DNA of 18,997 nucleotides from Sulfurimonas sp. (GTDB lineage Bacteria > Campylobacterota > Campylobacteria > Campylobacterales > Sulfurimonadaceae): NCBI GenBank assembly GCA_026988735.1, contig JALSKR010000058.1:1-18997 (forward strand). The letters are read 5' to 3'. Each line of letters opens with the position of its first letter. Position 1 is the stretch's first letter. Under the pieces are notes generated by a model that searched no databases, was not told the DNA's origin, and saw only the letters and a list, made by a program, of their open reading frames with translations. Shown piece after piece: positions 1 to 7,784 of this stretch. A program made the translations under genes and the position numbers.

Positions 1-633
1 TATGCAAAACACGGTCCTCAGGACTGGGGACACTTCAGTAAAACCTGCAAGCAGGGCAAAGAACAGTCTCCCATCAATATAGAAACAGAAAAGACACAAC
101 AATTAGATGATAGTTATACAATTAAACTCTCTGAAGATTACAAAGGTGTTTCCACTGTTGTGGACAACGGACACTCTCTTAAGGTCACTCCGGTAGACGC
201 AGGCTATATTTCACTGCACGGAAAAGACTACAAATTAAAACAGTTTCATTTTCACGGTATGAGTGAGCATACAATTGACGGCAGAAGATACAATGCTGTT
301 GCACACTTTGTTCATATGGCAAAAGACGGTTCGGTTGCTGTTGTTGCTGTAATGTTTGAAGTAGGAGAAGAAAATCCTGCACTGGAAAAAATTCTCAACG
401 CAGAAAATAAAGTAACTGTAAACCCCAATGATCTGCTGCCTGAAGACACAAAACATTACTACCATTACAAAGGCTCTTTTACAACACCGCCTTGTACAGA
501 AGGTGTAGAGTGGTATATTTTTAAAGATACTGTAAATATTTCAAAATCTCAGCTTGATGCTTTAAGAAAGTATTACAGAAACAATGAAAGGCCGACTCAG
601 CCTCTGAACCACAGAGTTGTACAGACAAAATAA
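1..633 (+). CDS. Alpha-carbonic anhydrase, 5' end outside the window
   Basis: The reading frame is open from base 1, so the signal peptide and start lie upstream; the GTG at 160 is internal. Alpha-carbonic anhydrases hydrate CO2 to bicarbonate with a His3-bound zinc and act in the periplasm in Gram-negative bacteria. The family landmarks appear in order: the GPQDWGHF and QSPINI segments, NGHSL with the likely proton-shuttle His, QFHFHGMSEH with two zinc His, AHFVH with the third, and TTPPCTEGVEW with the gatekeeper Thr. Two Cys (in KTCKQG and PPCTEG) can form the usual disulfide, which fits export. One oddity is that the position before AHFVH that normally holds Glu (E117 in human CA II) is Val here. 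The next gene starts 3 bases after the stop. Confidence 0.93.
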   Translation, partial: YAKHGPQDWGHFSKTCKQGKEQSPINIETEKTQQLDDSYTIKLSEDYKGVSTVVDNGHSLKVTPVDAGYISLHGKDYKLKQFHFHGMSEHTIDGRRYNAVAHFVHMAKDGSVAVVAVMFEVGEENPALEKILNAENKVTVNPNDLLPEDTKHYYHYKGSFTTPPCTEGVEWYIFKDTVNISKSQLDALRKYYRNNERPTQPLNHRVVQTK

Positions 634-636
634 TCC

Positions 637-849
637 ATGCAGATAACTATAAACGACTACAATTTACAAAATCTGGAAACATTTACACAGATACTCAAAA
701 AAGATCAAAGTACACTCATAAACGAAGCCCTTGAACTCTATTTTGAAGAACAACAAAAGAGACTGCTTGAAAAAAACCTTGCAGATGAAAATGCACTCAC
801 CAATCTCAATTATGATGAATTTTGGGAGGGTGTGGATATTGACTCATAA
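637..849 (+). CDS. Small ribbon-helix-helix (CopG/antitoxin-like) protein
   Basis: This 70-residue protein has the layout of a ribbon-helix-helix DNA-binding protein: an N-terminal strand (MQITINDY), a first helix, a turn around KKDQST, and a second helix (LINEALELYFEEQQKRLLE). The acidic tail ending in DEFWEGVDID resembles the toxin-binding tail of CopG-type antitoxins. No toxin gene lies next to it: the neighbours are carbonic anhydrase 3 bases upstream and a CobT-like gene 9 bases downstream. There is no clear Shine-Dalgarno sequence, so translation probably depends on coupling to the upstream gene. It may be an orphan antitoxin or a small repressor; the fold assignment is by pattern only. 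Confidence 0.72.
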   Translation: MQITINDYNLQNLETFTQILKKDQSTLINEALELYFEEQQKRLLEKNLADENALTNLNYDEFWEGVDIDS

Positions 850-858
850 AGGATATTT

Positions 859-1914
859 ATGCAAACATATAACATACTAACAAACCATACAGACACGCTT
901 CCTCAAGGCAAAGCAGACTTTTTACTCGCAGCCAGTGTTACAAAAACATGTGAAATAGAAGGTATCACCCAAGCAGGTATTCCCGGAATGATTCCACTAA
1001 CACCAACACTTGATGCAGAGTTTATCACGAATGAAAAGGTTTTTTCTCTTGGCGAACTTGCTGAGACGCCTACGGGTGTGCCGACTCCTGCACTGATTAC
1101 TCGTGCGGTGCATAATCTGACTCCTTTTAGCACGGTTGATATTTTAGATCTTGGTCTGAGTAAACAGCCACAAAACTGCATAATGCACCATTTTAATATG
1201 CAACCCTCTGATGCTATTGACACCGGGGCAAATATTGACGCAAAAGAGGTGTTTTTAAAAGGTATGGAATTTGGAAAATCTTATGAGCTCAAAGGCAACT
1301 ATCTTATCCTAGGAGAAAGCACTCCTGCCGGAACGACTACAGCGACGGCTTCTGTTTTGGCACTTGGTTATGACTGCGCAGATGATTTTTCCTCCAGCTT
1401 CTTACATGTACCCAACAACATCAAAACACAGACAGTAAACAAAGCACTCAGCCTGATAAATGAAGATATGACAAACTTTGAAAAGCTTGGTATTGTGAGT
1501 GACAATATGCTTATTTTTTGTGCCGGTTTTTTACTCGAAGCTTCCAAACGCTTTCACATTGTGCTAGCGGGAGGAACACAGATGGCAGCCTGTTTGCTCA
1601 TAGCCGACAAACTCAGAGAAGATGTTTTGATGCGTATCAAACATGACAACATAACCTTGGCAACAACCCAATGGGTAGCGCAGGATGACAAATCAAACAT
1701 TGCCCATATACTCCAGCAGTTGAGCTACAGACCTCATGCGGTTTATACAACATTCACCTTTAAAAACACGCAAATACCAATACTCAAAAAATATGATGAA
1801 GGTGAAGCCAAAGAAGGCGTTGGTGCAGGTGCTGCGCTTGCTTACGCAGTGCAAAACAAAATACAAAATCAGGAACTTTTAGAGCAGATTGAGTATTTAC
1901 TATACAGCATTTAG
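859..1914 (+). CDS. CobT-like nicotinate-nucleotide phosphoribosyltransferase family protein
   Basis: The 351-residue protein matches the archaeal/cyanobacterial-type CobT family (TIGR00303/UPF0284), not the enterobacterial form. CobT transfers phosphoribose from nicotinate mononucleotide to a base such as dimethylbenzimidazole to build the lower-ligand nucleotide of cobalamin, in the cytoplasm. Visible family segments are PTGVPTPALITRA (about 71-83), GESTPAGTTTATA (152-164), VLAGGTQMAA (235-244) and a late KEGVGAGAALAYA (318-330) whose Glu is a candidate catalytic base. The length is normal and the start has AAAGGA about 7 bases upstream. No other cobalamin genes are in the window. The substrate base cannot be told from the sequence. 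Confidence 0.82.
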   Translation: MQTYNILTNHTDTLPQGKADFLLAASVTKTCEIEGITQAGIPGMIPLTPTLDAEFITNEKVFSLGELAETPTGVPTPALITRAVHNLTPFSTVDILDLGLSKQPQNCIMHHFNMQPSDAIDTGANIDAKEVFLKGMEFGKSYELKGNYLILGESTPAGTTTATASVLALGYDCADDFSSSFLHVPNNIKTQTVNKALSLINEDMTNFEKLGIVSDNMLIFCAGFLLEASKRFHIVLAGGTQMAACLLIADKLREDVLMRIKHDNITLATTQWVAQDDKSNIAHILQQLSYRPHAVYTTFTFKNTQIPILKKYDEGEAKEGVGAGAALAYAVQNKIQNQELLEQIEYLLYSI

Positions 1915-1930
1915 GACAAATAAGAATTTC

Positions 1931-1942
1931 TTTTGCTATAAT
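1931..1942 (+). promoter_or_regulatory. Extended -10 promoter for the chemoreceptor gene
   Basis: TTTTGCTATAAT has a T-rich lead, TGC and a perfect TATAAT (1937-1942), the usual Campylobacterota housekeeping promoter form. The predicted transcript start is near 1949, leaving about 26 bases of leader with a purine-rich ribosome site (CAGGGGA, 1963-1969) before the ATG at 1975. It also rules out the TTG at 1942 as a start, since that codon overlaps the -10 box. Confidence 0.75.
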
Positions 1943-1974
1943 TGTTTACAAAATTTTATATGCAGGGGATTTTT

Positions 1975-3564
1975 ATGCTCACATCGGTAAAATCAAAAGT
2001 CATTTTTTCCATTGTCACGCTCAGTATACTCGGGCTCATCGGAATGTCTTATTATCTCTCTTCAACACTCCATTCCCTCTCCAACACTGCAACAAAAAAA
2101 TCTTTAAAGATGCTGAGTGAATCCATCTTTCAGACGATGACAACAAGTATGATGATGGGTGATTCTGATGTTGTGCAAACCGCTTTTGAAAGTGCAAAAA
2201 AAATTGACGGAATTGATGACCTTAAAATTATAAAATCAAAAGCTGTTATCGCTACTTATGCTCCGGATGAAAAATACACTACAGATACTCTTCATCACGA
2301 AGCCTTGCATAATAAACGAACAAAGATTATCGAAAAAAATGAAAACGGACACCATATTATTCGTATGATAAAACCAATGGTTGCAGAAAAAAGATGTTTG
2401 CAGTGTCACTACAATGCACAAGAAGGTTATGTGCTTGGAGCAATGGATTTAACACTCTCTCTTGATAAAAATGATGAAGAGATTGCACAAACAAACACAA
2501 CACTCATCATCTCTTTGATTATCGGAGGTATCGCTTTTAGTATCGTTGCTCTCATTTTTTTCAGCCGTGAAATTTTTACGCCACTGAACAATCTCAAAGA
2601 GAGAATTGCAGACCTTGTCCGAGGAGACAAAGACCTGACAAAACGCCTCGCATACAAAAAAGGCAATGAGTTTGGTGAAACTGCCAACGAGGTCAACCGC
2701 TTTATAGAGATGATTCAGTCAACCATCAATGAAGTAAAAGCACTAGGCAATCAAAACAACGAAATTGCTTCTGAGATAGCAGACGCCTCTCATGTCATCC
2801 GAAAAGCCCTGCAACAAGAAAAAGAGATAGTCACACAAACAAGTCAAAAGAGTGAAGAGATTCAGCATATCCTAGACCAAACCATGGAGGCGGCAACAAC
2901 AACCCAAAAAACTATTGCCGAAGCAGAAACAGAGCTTGATAAAGTACACACCTCTTTAGAAAACCTCAATGCGGAAGTAGCAACTTTTGTTGCAAGTGAA
3001 AATGAACTCTCTCATGAACTTTTAGTGCTAAAAGATGATGCCAATCAAGTCAAAGATGTACTCAATGTCATTAAAGAGATTGCAGAACAGACAAACCTTT
3101 TAGCACTCAACGCTGCCATTGAAGCTGCTCGTGCTGGAGAACATGGGCGTGGTTTTGCTGTTGTTGCTGATGAAGTGAGAAAACTTGCCGAACGCACGCA
3201 AAAGAGCTTAGGAGAAATAGATATCAGTGTAAGCACCATAGTACAAGCCATCAATGATGTCAGTGACAAAATCACAACAAATGCACAAAATATAGAAGCA
3301 CTTGCGAGCATATCGGATGATGTTGCGGAGAAAATTTCCCTTACAGCAAATGCTATGCAAACATCCACACAGATGGCAAAAAAATCTAAAGATGATAGTC
3401 AAGAGATGTCTCAAAATATTCAAGAAATCATCAAATACATTAAGAAAATAGAAACACTCTCAACAGCAAATGGAACAAGTGTTATGAGCATTGAAGGTGA
3501 TCTTGAAAAACTTGTACAGGTTGCCTCTTCTTTACAAAGAACAATTGATGAGTTTAAAAGCTAA
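1975..3564 (+). CDS. Methyl-accepting chemotaxis protein with periplasmic c-type haem motif
   Basis: A 529-residue transmembrane chemoreceptor. Residues about 9-29 form the first membrane helix, followed by a periplasmic sensor of about 145 residues carrying C141-L-Q-C144-H145, a covalent haem c attachment motif. The second membrane helix (about 176-198) is followed by a HAMP domain and a cytoplasmic coiled coil. The hairpin tip is well kept ([18 protein letters not shown], about 377-394), so it should couple to CheA/CheW. No C-terminal CheR-docking pentapeptide is seen. The sensor resembles the haem-containing PAS/Cache-like (DUF3365/Tll0287-type) domains of chemoreceptors that respond to redox state or small gases. 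The ATG at 1975 is chosen because upstream starts fall in the promoter or leader. The response regulator follows after 6 bases, so the two are probably co-transcribed. Confidence 0.92.
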   Translation: MLTSVKSKVIFSIVTLSILGLIGMSYYLSSTLHSLSNTATKKSLKMLSESIFQTMTTSMMMGDSDVVQTAFESAKKIDGIDDLKIIKSKAVIATYAPDEKYTTDTLHHEALHNKRTKIIEKNENGHHIIRMIKPMVAEKRCLQCHYNAQEGYVLGAMDLTLSLDKNDEEIAQTNTTLIISLIIGGIAFSIVALIFFSREIFTPLNNLKERIADLVRGDKDLTKRLAYKKGNEFGETANEVNRFIEMIQSTINEVKALGNQNNEIASEIADASHVIRKALQQEKEIVTQTSQKSEEIQHILDQTMEAATTTQKTIAEAETELDKVHTSLENLNAEVATFVASENELSHELLVLKDDANQVKDVLNVIKEIAEQTNLLALNAAIEAARAGEHGRGFAVVADEVRKLAERTQKSLGEIDISVSTIVQAINDVSDKITTNAQNIEALASISDDVAEKISLTANAMQTSTQMAKKSKDDSQEMSQNIQEIIKYIKKIETLSTANGTSVMSIEGDLEKLVQVASSLQRTIDEFKS

Positions 3565-3570
3565 CCGATA

Positions 3571-4239
3571 ATGAATATTTTAATCGTAGAAGATTATGTA
3601 GTAGTTGCAAAACAACTTGCAAAATTTCTCAAAGTGGAAGGGTATAACTGTGATCTTGCTTTTGGCTACAAAGAAGCACAGCAGTTGATTGATGCAAACC
3701 ATTATGCACTGATTCTTCTTGATTGGAATCTTGGTGACGGTGATGGTTTGATACTTTTAAGAGAGATACGTGACATGGGCATTAAGACACCTGTTTTTAT
3801 GCTCTCGGCAAATTCTGAAGTGGATGACAGAGTTGCAGTTTTAGACAGTGGCGCAGATGATTATTTATGCAAACCATACTCCACAGTGGAACTTTTGGCA
3901 AGAATTCGTGCTTTACTGCGTCGTGAAAACAGTATCAAAAAAACTGAAATTACTATTGGCAGTGTTACTCTGTTCGAAAGCAGCAGAGAAGTATTTATCG
4001 GAAAAGAAAAAATAGAATTAACTACCGCGGAATTTGATCTTTTAGAGTTAATGATGAAAAATCCAAATCAGGTGTTAACACGCTATCAATTAAGTGAGCA
4101 TATCAACAAAAGCAATTATTCTGTCAAACACAGTAATCTTGTTGATGTACATGTAAAAAATATTCGAAAAAAGCTTCAAAATAAAGAATTTATAAAAAGT
4201 ATCCGTGGTGTGGGATACAAAATCGAAAAATCTTCATAA
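3571..4239 (+). CDS. OmpR/PhoB-family response regulator
   Basis: A 222-residue two-domain transcription factor. The receiver domain has the acidic pocket E7-D8, phospho-acceptor D51 (in LLDWNLGDG), S79 and K101 (in CKPYS). The winged-helix DNA-binding domain covers about residues 125-220 and ends in the typical SIRGVGYKIE hairpin. No histidine kinase is adjacent; the upstream partner is the haem chemoreceptor 6 bases away, and the nearest kinase is at 13511. Directly downstream is a tandem 11-bp-spaced repeat ahead of the haem lipoprotein gene, and the same repeat precedes the 7785 operon. I infer that this protein binds both, as OmpR-family dimers bind direct repeats one helical turn apart. 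The ribosome site is weak, suggesting coupling to the upstream gene. Confidence 0.92.
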   Translation: MNILIVEDYVVVAKQLAKFLKVEGYNCDLAFGYKEAQQLIDANHYALILLDWNLGDGDGLILLREIRDMGIKTPVFMLSANSEVDDRVAVLDSGADDYLCKPYSTVELLARIRALLRRENSIKKTEITIGSVTLFESSREVFIGKEKIELTTAEFDLLELMMKNPNQVLTRYQLSEHINKSNYSVKHSNLVDVHVKNIRKKLQNKEFIKSIRGVGYKIEKSS

Positions 4240-4248
4240 TAATCTTCC

Positions 4249-4284
4249 AATCTTCATTTTATTTTCATAAAACTGTTTTAAAGT
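4249..4284 (+). promoter_or_regulatory. Candidate activator site and promoter upstream of the tri-haem lipoprotein
   Basis: AATCTTCAT, 4 variable bases and TTTTCATAA place two TTCAT half-sites at 4253-4257 and 4264-4268, 11 bp apart. A weak -10-like TAAAGT (4279-4284) starts 11 bases after the second half-site ends. Another TCTTCAT overlaps the end of the regulator gene (4231-4237) and a related TCTTCCA lies at 4243-4249. The arrangement is repeated without gaps at 7728-7763. A strong ribosome site (AAAGGGG, 4302-4308) precedes the ATG at 4315. Site function is inferred. Confidence 0.6.
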
Positions 4285-4314
4285 AGCACTATCAAAACTT
4301 TAAAGGGGTTTATT

Positions 4315-5973
4315 ATGAAAAACATTTCAATTCTTAGCATTGCAGCAGCAATGGCAATATTAAGTGGTTGTGGAAGTTCTACAGACACAACAGCAACAGA
4401 CACAGTACAGCAGGTTGCAACTGCAACAACAATTACTGTTGAGAGAGGACCGATTATTGGTGCGGATGTAATAGATGCCTCAGGACAAGTCGCAACTGAG
4501 CTGGCAAACGGAAAGTACAGTTTTGCTACACAACCGACCTACCCTATAATTGCAAGCAAGGGTGTGATTGACCTTGACAGAGACGGACAAGTAAGCCTTG
4601 GTGATGTCGTCAATGATATGAATTTAACTGCAATAAAAGGAGATGTGATAACACTTCTTACAACACTTGAGACAAATCCGCAGACACAAACAGCATTAGA
4701 TGCAATGTTAAATGATTTGAATCTGACACAAGCTGATGTATTTGAGAAAACTCCAAGTGAGTCTTTGGAAGTGGAAGCCATTTCAAATGCACTTTATAAA
4801 TATGTAAAAACTGCAAATATTAATGATTTTAACGAATTAAACGCAACGGCCCTAATACGAGATGTTGATGTTCAACAAGAATATGATAAATATATACAAG
4901 AAAATGTCCATGACACAGAACAAGAAGAAAGAGAGCTTATTGATTCTTTATTAGCAGAAAATCTTTCAATACACAAAATTGAAAATGAAGCAGAACTTGC
5001 AGATATAGAAACAGAACTTGAAAATGAAACTGATAGCGATGAACTAGAACATTTAATAACTTATCTTTTAGGTTTAAAATATGATTATGAACTTGAAGAT
5101 GGAGATATTGATTATGAAGATGAGGGAGATGATACTCAACATAATCAAGGAAAAAGTTGTGCACAATGTCATAGTGTTACAGGAACTATTGCCATAAGTG
5201 ATGATGATAGTGATGATGATGAAAATGATGATGATGGGGAGTATGTCTTTAGTTCAGGTGCCACTATCTATACACTATTACATGGTGAAGATTTAAATGC
5301 AGCACAAACCGCCAGTGGCTACAGCTTACGATTAATACTCCAAAGCGGTGCAACCGAAACTTATCAATTAGCCCGAGGAACAGGAAATGTATATGCAAAT
5401 GTAAATGCAGGATTAGGAAATTATACAGTTGAAGTTTTAGACAGAGCAGGAAATGTAGTAAATCGCTCAGCCGCAAACTCACACAATGACTCTCGACTGG
5501 ATTGTAACAGTTGTCACTCTGTCAACGGAGCAAATGGCGCACCTGGCAGAATCGTATCGTTTATGTACCAGCCCCCTGTTACAGTAGATGCAAATACTAC
5601 AGTTGTAACGCTTCCGGTGGATACAAATACAACAGTGCCTGCAGATACAAACACAACAACAACACCTGTAGATACAAATACTACAACTACACCATCATTG
5701 CCGGCGATCTCTTTTTCCAATGATGTGTTACCAATATTAAATACCAAATGTGCTTCATGTCATGGAAACAGTGGTAATTTTTCCATAACAAACAGCACGA
5801 CTCCATATGCAGGGGTAATTCCTTTTGTTGATACCGCAAACCCTACAAACTCTTCTCTTTTGCAAAAAGGAAGCGGAAGCACAGGACACGGAGGCGGTAT
5901 CATTATCAGCACTGATTCTGTAGAATATGCTACGGTTCGTGACTGGATTGCTGCCGGTGCACTTGACAATTAG
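4315..5973 (+). CDS. Tri-haem c-type cytochrome lipoprotein with Ca-binding-like loop
   Basis: A 552-residue lipoprotein: the signal sequence ends in a lipobox with C19 (LSGC). Residues 86-97 (D-L-D-R-D-G with S94 and D97) form a loop like EF-hand or dockerin calcium sites. An acidic helical region (about 190-280) leads to C282-A-Q-C285-H286, then an Asp-rich stretch, a likely beta-sandwich, and C397-N-S-C400-H401. A Thr/Asn-rich linker joins a C-terminal cytochrome domain with C479-A-S-C482-H483 and a final ATVRDWIAAGAL helix, as in PSCyt1-type cytochrome domains. Three haems are expected. The haem-sandwich-haem part is related to the 7785 protein, including a shared Ser-His (H390 here) that might be a distal ligand. 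dsbD starts 8 bases downstream. It is probably an envelope electron carrier; its partners are unknown. Confidence 0.85.
   Translation: MKNISILSIAAAMAILSGCGSSTDTTATDTVQQVATATTITVERGPIIGADVIDASGQVATELANGKYSFATQPTYPIIASKGVIDLDRDGQVSLGDVVNDMNLTAIKGDVITLLTTLETNPQTQTALDAMLNDLNLTQADVFEKTPSESLEVEAISNALYKYVKTANINDFNELNATALIRDVDVQQEYDKYIQENVHDTEQEERELIDSLLAENLSIHKIENEAELADIETELENETDSDELEHLITYLLGLKYDYELEDGDIDYEDEGDDTQHNQGKSCAQCHSVTGTIAISDDDSDDDENDDDGEYVFSSGATIYTLLHGEDLNAAQTASGYSLRLILQSGATETYQLARGTGNVYANVNAGLGNYTVEVLDRAGNVVNRSAANSHNDSRLDCNSCHSVNGANGAPGRIVSFMYQPPVTVDANTTVVTLPVDTNTTVPADTNTTTTPVDTNTTTTPSLPAISFSNDVLPILNTKCASCHGNSGNFSITNSTTPYAGVIPFVDTANPTNSSLLQKGSGSTGHGGGIIISTDSVEYATVRDWIAAGALDN
5200..5238 (+). 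repeat. In-frame GAT-rich repeat
   Basis: A run dominated by GATGATGAT blocks encodes the acidic Ser/Asp/Glu/Asn stretch between the first haem motif and the beta-sandwich of the 4315 protein. Since the unit is 3 bases, slippage would change the length of an acidic linker without shifting the frame. Confidence 0.6.
5584..5694 (+). repeat. VDTNTT-type linker repeats
   Basis: Four imperfect units begin at 5584, 5617, 5641 and 5668, encoding V/A-D-T/A-N-T-T followed by variable Thr, Val and Pro. They form a low-complexity tether between the haem-sandwich-haem part and the C-terminal cytochrome domain of the 4315 lipoprotein. Confidence 0.8.
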
Positions 5974-5981
5974 GACAGAAA

Positions 5982-7721
5982 ATGAAATATCTCTTATTTG
6001 TAGCCTTTTTTGTGCACACTCTTTTTGGTACCACAGATTTTGTGATGCCAAAGGAGGCCTTTAAACCAAGTGTTATACTGCAAGGAAAGCAACTAAAAGC
6101 CAAAATAGCACTTGCCCCTGAAATTTATCTTTATAAAAAGAGCATAAAACTTTCACTCAAAGACTCAGGTGTTCTTTTAAAAAATATAACTTTTTCTCCA
6201 AAACCGGTTGACCATGCCGGCTCTTTAGTTTTTACAAAAGATGTAACTATCAGTGCAGATATTGTAAAAACTCAAAAGTCACTGAACAAAACCACTCTTT
6301 TACTTAGCTATCAGGGATGCTCAAGCAAAGGGCTTTGCTATGAGCCACAGACTAAACAGTTTTCTTTAAATATCGCCAATATCCCAGTACAAAAGAATGC
6401 CAAAAAGACGCAAAACCATCTACGCTCAAAAGAAAATTTTGACAATGATGTAATTGCCAAAACTTTTAAAGATGGTAATATTGTCCTGATTTTATTAAGT
6501 TTTTTTGGATTTGGCTTATTACTGGCACTGACACCCTGTGTATTTCCTATGATCCCTATTCTTTCATCTATCATTATTTCCCAAGGTGAGGGAATGAATG
6601 CAAAAAGAGGCTTTATTCTCTCTTTGGTCTATATTCTGGCAATGAGTTTGACCTATACGCTTGCCGGGGTTTTTGCAGGAATTTTTGGTGAAAACATACA
6701 GGCATCTTTGCAAAACGAATGGGTTTTAACTGCTTTTTCAGCAGTGTTTGTAGTTCTTGCATTTTCCATGTTTGGATTTTTTGAGATAGGTTTGCCGTCA
6801 TCCTGGCAGAGTAAGCTCTCTCATGCATCATCAAAAGCGGAAAGTAAAGGCGGTTTTCTTGGTGTAGCCGTCATGGGATTTTTATCTGCTTTAATAGTTG
6901 GTCCCTGTATGGCACCTCCACTTACCGGAGCTTTGGTTTATATTGGTCAAACAGGCGATGCACTCCTTGGAGGTATGGCACTGTTTGTCTTAAGTCTTGG
7001 AATGGGAATGCCATTATTGCTGATTGGAATTGGTGCTGGCAAATTTATGCCAAAACCTGGTGGATGGATGAGCATAGTCTCCAAAGTGTTTGGCGTTATT
7101 ATGCTTATGACAGCAATCTGGATGCTTTCTCGAATACTTCCAGCTGCAGTGATTATGCTACTCTGGGCACTTCTTTTCATGATAACATCAATCTATCTTG
7201 GTGCCTTTGAACCGCTAGAGAGTACAAAACGCTCATGGAATGCTCTTTTTAAAGGCTTTGGCATTGTGATGTTTGTATTTGGCATTACTCTACTCATTGG
7301 GTTTATAAGTGGTGCAACAAATTTACTCAATCCTTTAGAAAAATTTACAACGACAAGCGAGAAAAAGAATCAAGATTTGATGTTTATCCAAGTAGGTTCT
7401 TTAGAGGAATTACAAAAAGTTTTTGACCAGAACAAGGGAAGAAAAATTATGGTGGATTTCTATGCCAACTGGTGTGTATCCTGCAAGGAACTTGAACACA
7501 ATACTTTTACAAATCAAGCAATACAAAAAGCACTGCAACCATTTGTTTTGGTTCAAGTTGATATAACCAAAAACTCAAAAGCACAAAAAGAGATACTCAG
7601 AAAATACAATCTTTTTGGACCTCCGGCTATTTTGTTTTTCAACGAGGATGCACAGGAGCAAAAGAAGCATAGAATAATTGGCTACAAGCCACCAGAAGAA
7701 TTTTTAAAATATTTACCATAG
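5982..7721 (+). CDS. dsbD: Thiol:disulfide interchange protein DsbD
   Basis: A full-length 579-residue DsbD, which carries electrons from cytoplasmic thioredoxin across the inner membrane to periplasmic thiol proteins. All three modules and their Cys pairs are present. After the signal peptide comes the N-terminal domain with C113 and C119 (YQGCSSKGLCYE). The multi-helix membrane domain has C186 (TPCVFPM) and C309 (GPCMAPP). The C-terminal thioredoxin-like domain has C498-V-S-C501. Placement 8 bases after a tri-haem cytochrome and upstream of a TlpA-like gene fits a role in keeping apocytochrome CxxCH cysteines reduced for haem attachment. It may also recycle the TlpA-like protein encoded at 8378. 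An AGGACA ribosome site precedes the ATG. Confidence 0.95.
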   Translation: MKYLLFVAFFVHTLFGTTDFVMPKEAFKPSVILQGKQLKAKIALAPEIYLYKKSIKLSLKDSGVLLKNITFSPKPVDHAGSLVFTKDVTISADIVKTQKSLNKTTLLLSYQGCSSKGLCYEPQTKQFSLNIANIPVQKNAKKTQNHLRSKENFDNDVIAKTFKDGNIVLILLSFFGFGLLLALTPCVFPMIPILSSIIISQGEGMNAKRGFILSLVYILAMSLTYTLAGVFAGIFGENIQASLQNEWVLTAFSAVFVVLAFSMFGFFEIGLPSSWQSKLSHASSKAESKGGFLGVAVMGFLSALIVGPCMAPPLTGALVYIGQTGDALLGGMALFVLSLGMGMPLLLIGIGAGKFMPKPGGWMSIVSKVFGVIMLMTAIWMLSRILPAAVIMLLWALLFMITSIYLGAFEPLESTKRSWNALFKGFGIVMFVFGITLLIGFISGATNLLNPLEKFTTTSEKKNQDLMFIQVGSLEELQKVFDQNKGRKIMVDFYANWCVSCKELEHNTFTNQAIQKALQPFVLVQVDITKNSKAQKEILRKYNLFGPPAILFFNEDAQEQKKHRIIGYKPPEEFLKYLP

Positions 7722-7727
7722 AGACGA

Positions 7728-7763
7728 AATCTTCATCAATTTTTCATAATTGATGCATAAAAT
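7728..7763 (+). promoter_or_regulatory. Candidate activator site and promoter for the nine-gene operon
   Basis: The layout matches 4249-4284 base for base in spacing: AATCTTCAT, 4 variable bases, TTTTCATAA, 8 variable bases and a -10-like TAAAAT (7758-7763). The half-sites TTCAT are at 7732-7736 and 7743-7747. By my count 22-23 of 36 bases agree, all in the half-sites and the -10, with none in the two spacers. The predicted start near 7770 leaves a short leader with AGGAGG (7775-7780). Regulator binding is inferred. Confidence 0.6.
7734..7755. repeat. 7-bp inverted repeat within the promoter
   Basis: CATCAAT (7734-7740) and ATTGATG (7749-7755) are perfect inverted copies around 8 bases. There is no following T-run, so it is not a convincing terminator. 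It overlaps the second TTCAT half-site and is absent from the sister promoter, so it could be a separate operator for a dimeric regulator or chance. Confidence 0.45.
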
Positions 7764-7784
7764 AACAAAAACAAAGGAGGCTTG

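Noticed and set aside
637..1914. Complete toxin-antitoxin module
   Set aside because: Only the antitoxin-like half is present; the downstream gene is CobT-like.
1942..1974. TTG start giving an 11-residue longer chemoreceptor
   Set aside because: The TTG overlaps the TATAAT -10 box, and ATG 1975 has a ribosome site.
3045..3368. A 107-residue minus-strand reading frame in the chemoreceptor gene
   Set aside because: It is antisense to the highly conserved signalling tip and has no recognisable protein features or ribosome site.
5200..5694. CRISPR-like or mobile repeat
   Set aside because: The repeats are in-frame low-complexity codons of one lipoprotein, with no spacers, palindromic units or transposase nearby.
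7734..7755. Rho-independent terminator after dsbD
   Set aside because: The 7-bp stem is AT-rich and has no following T-run; it lies within the promoter of the next operon.
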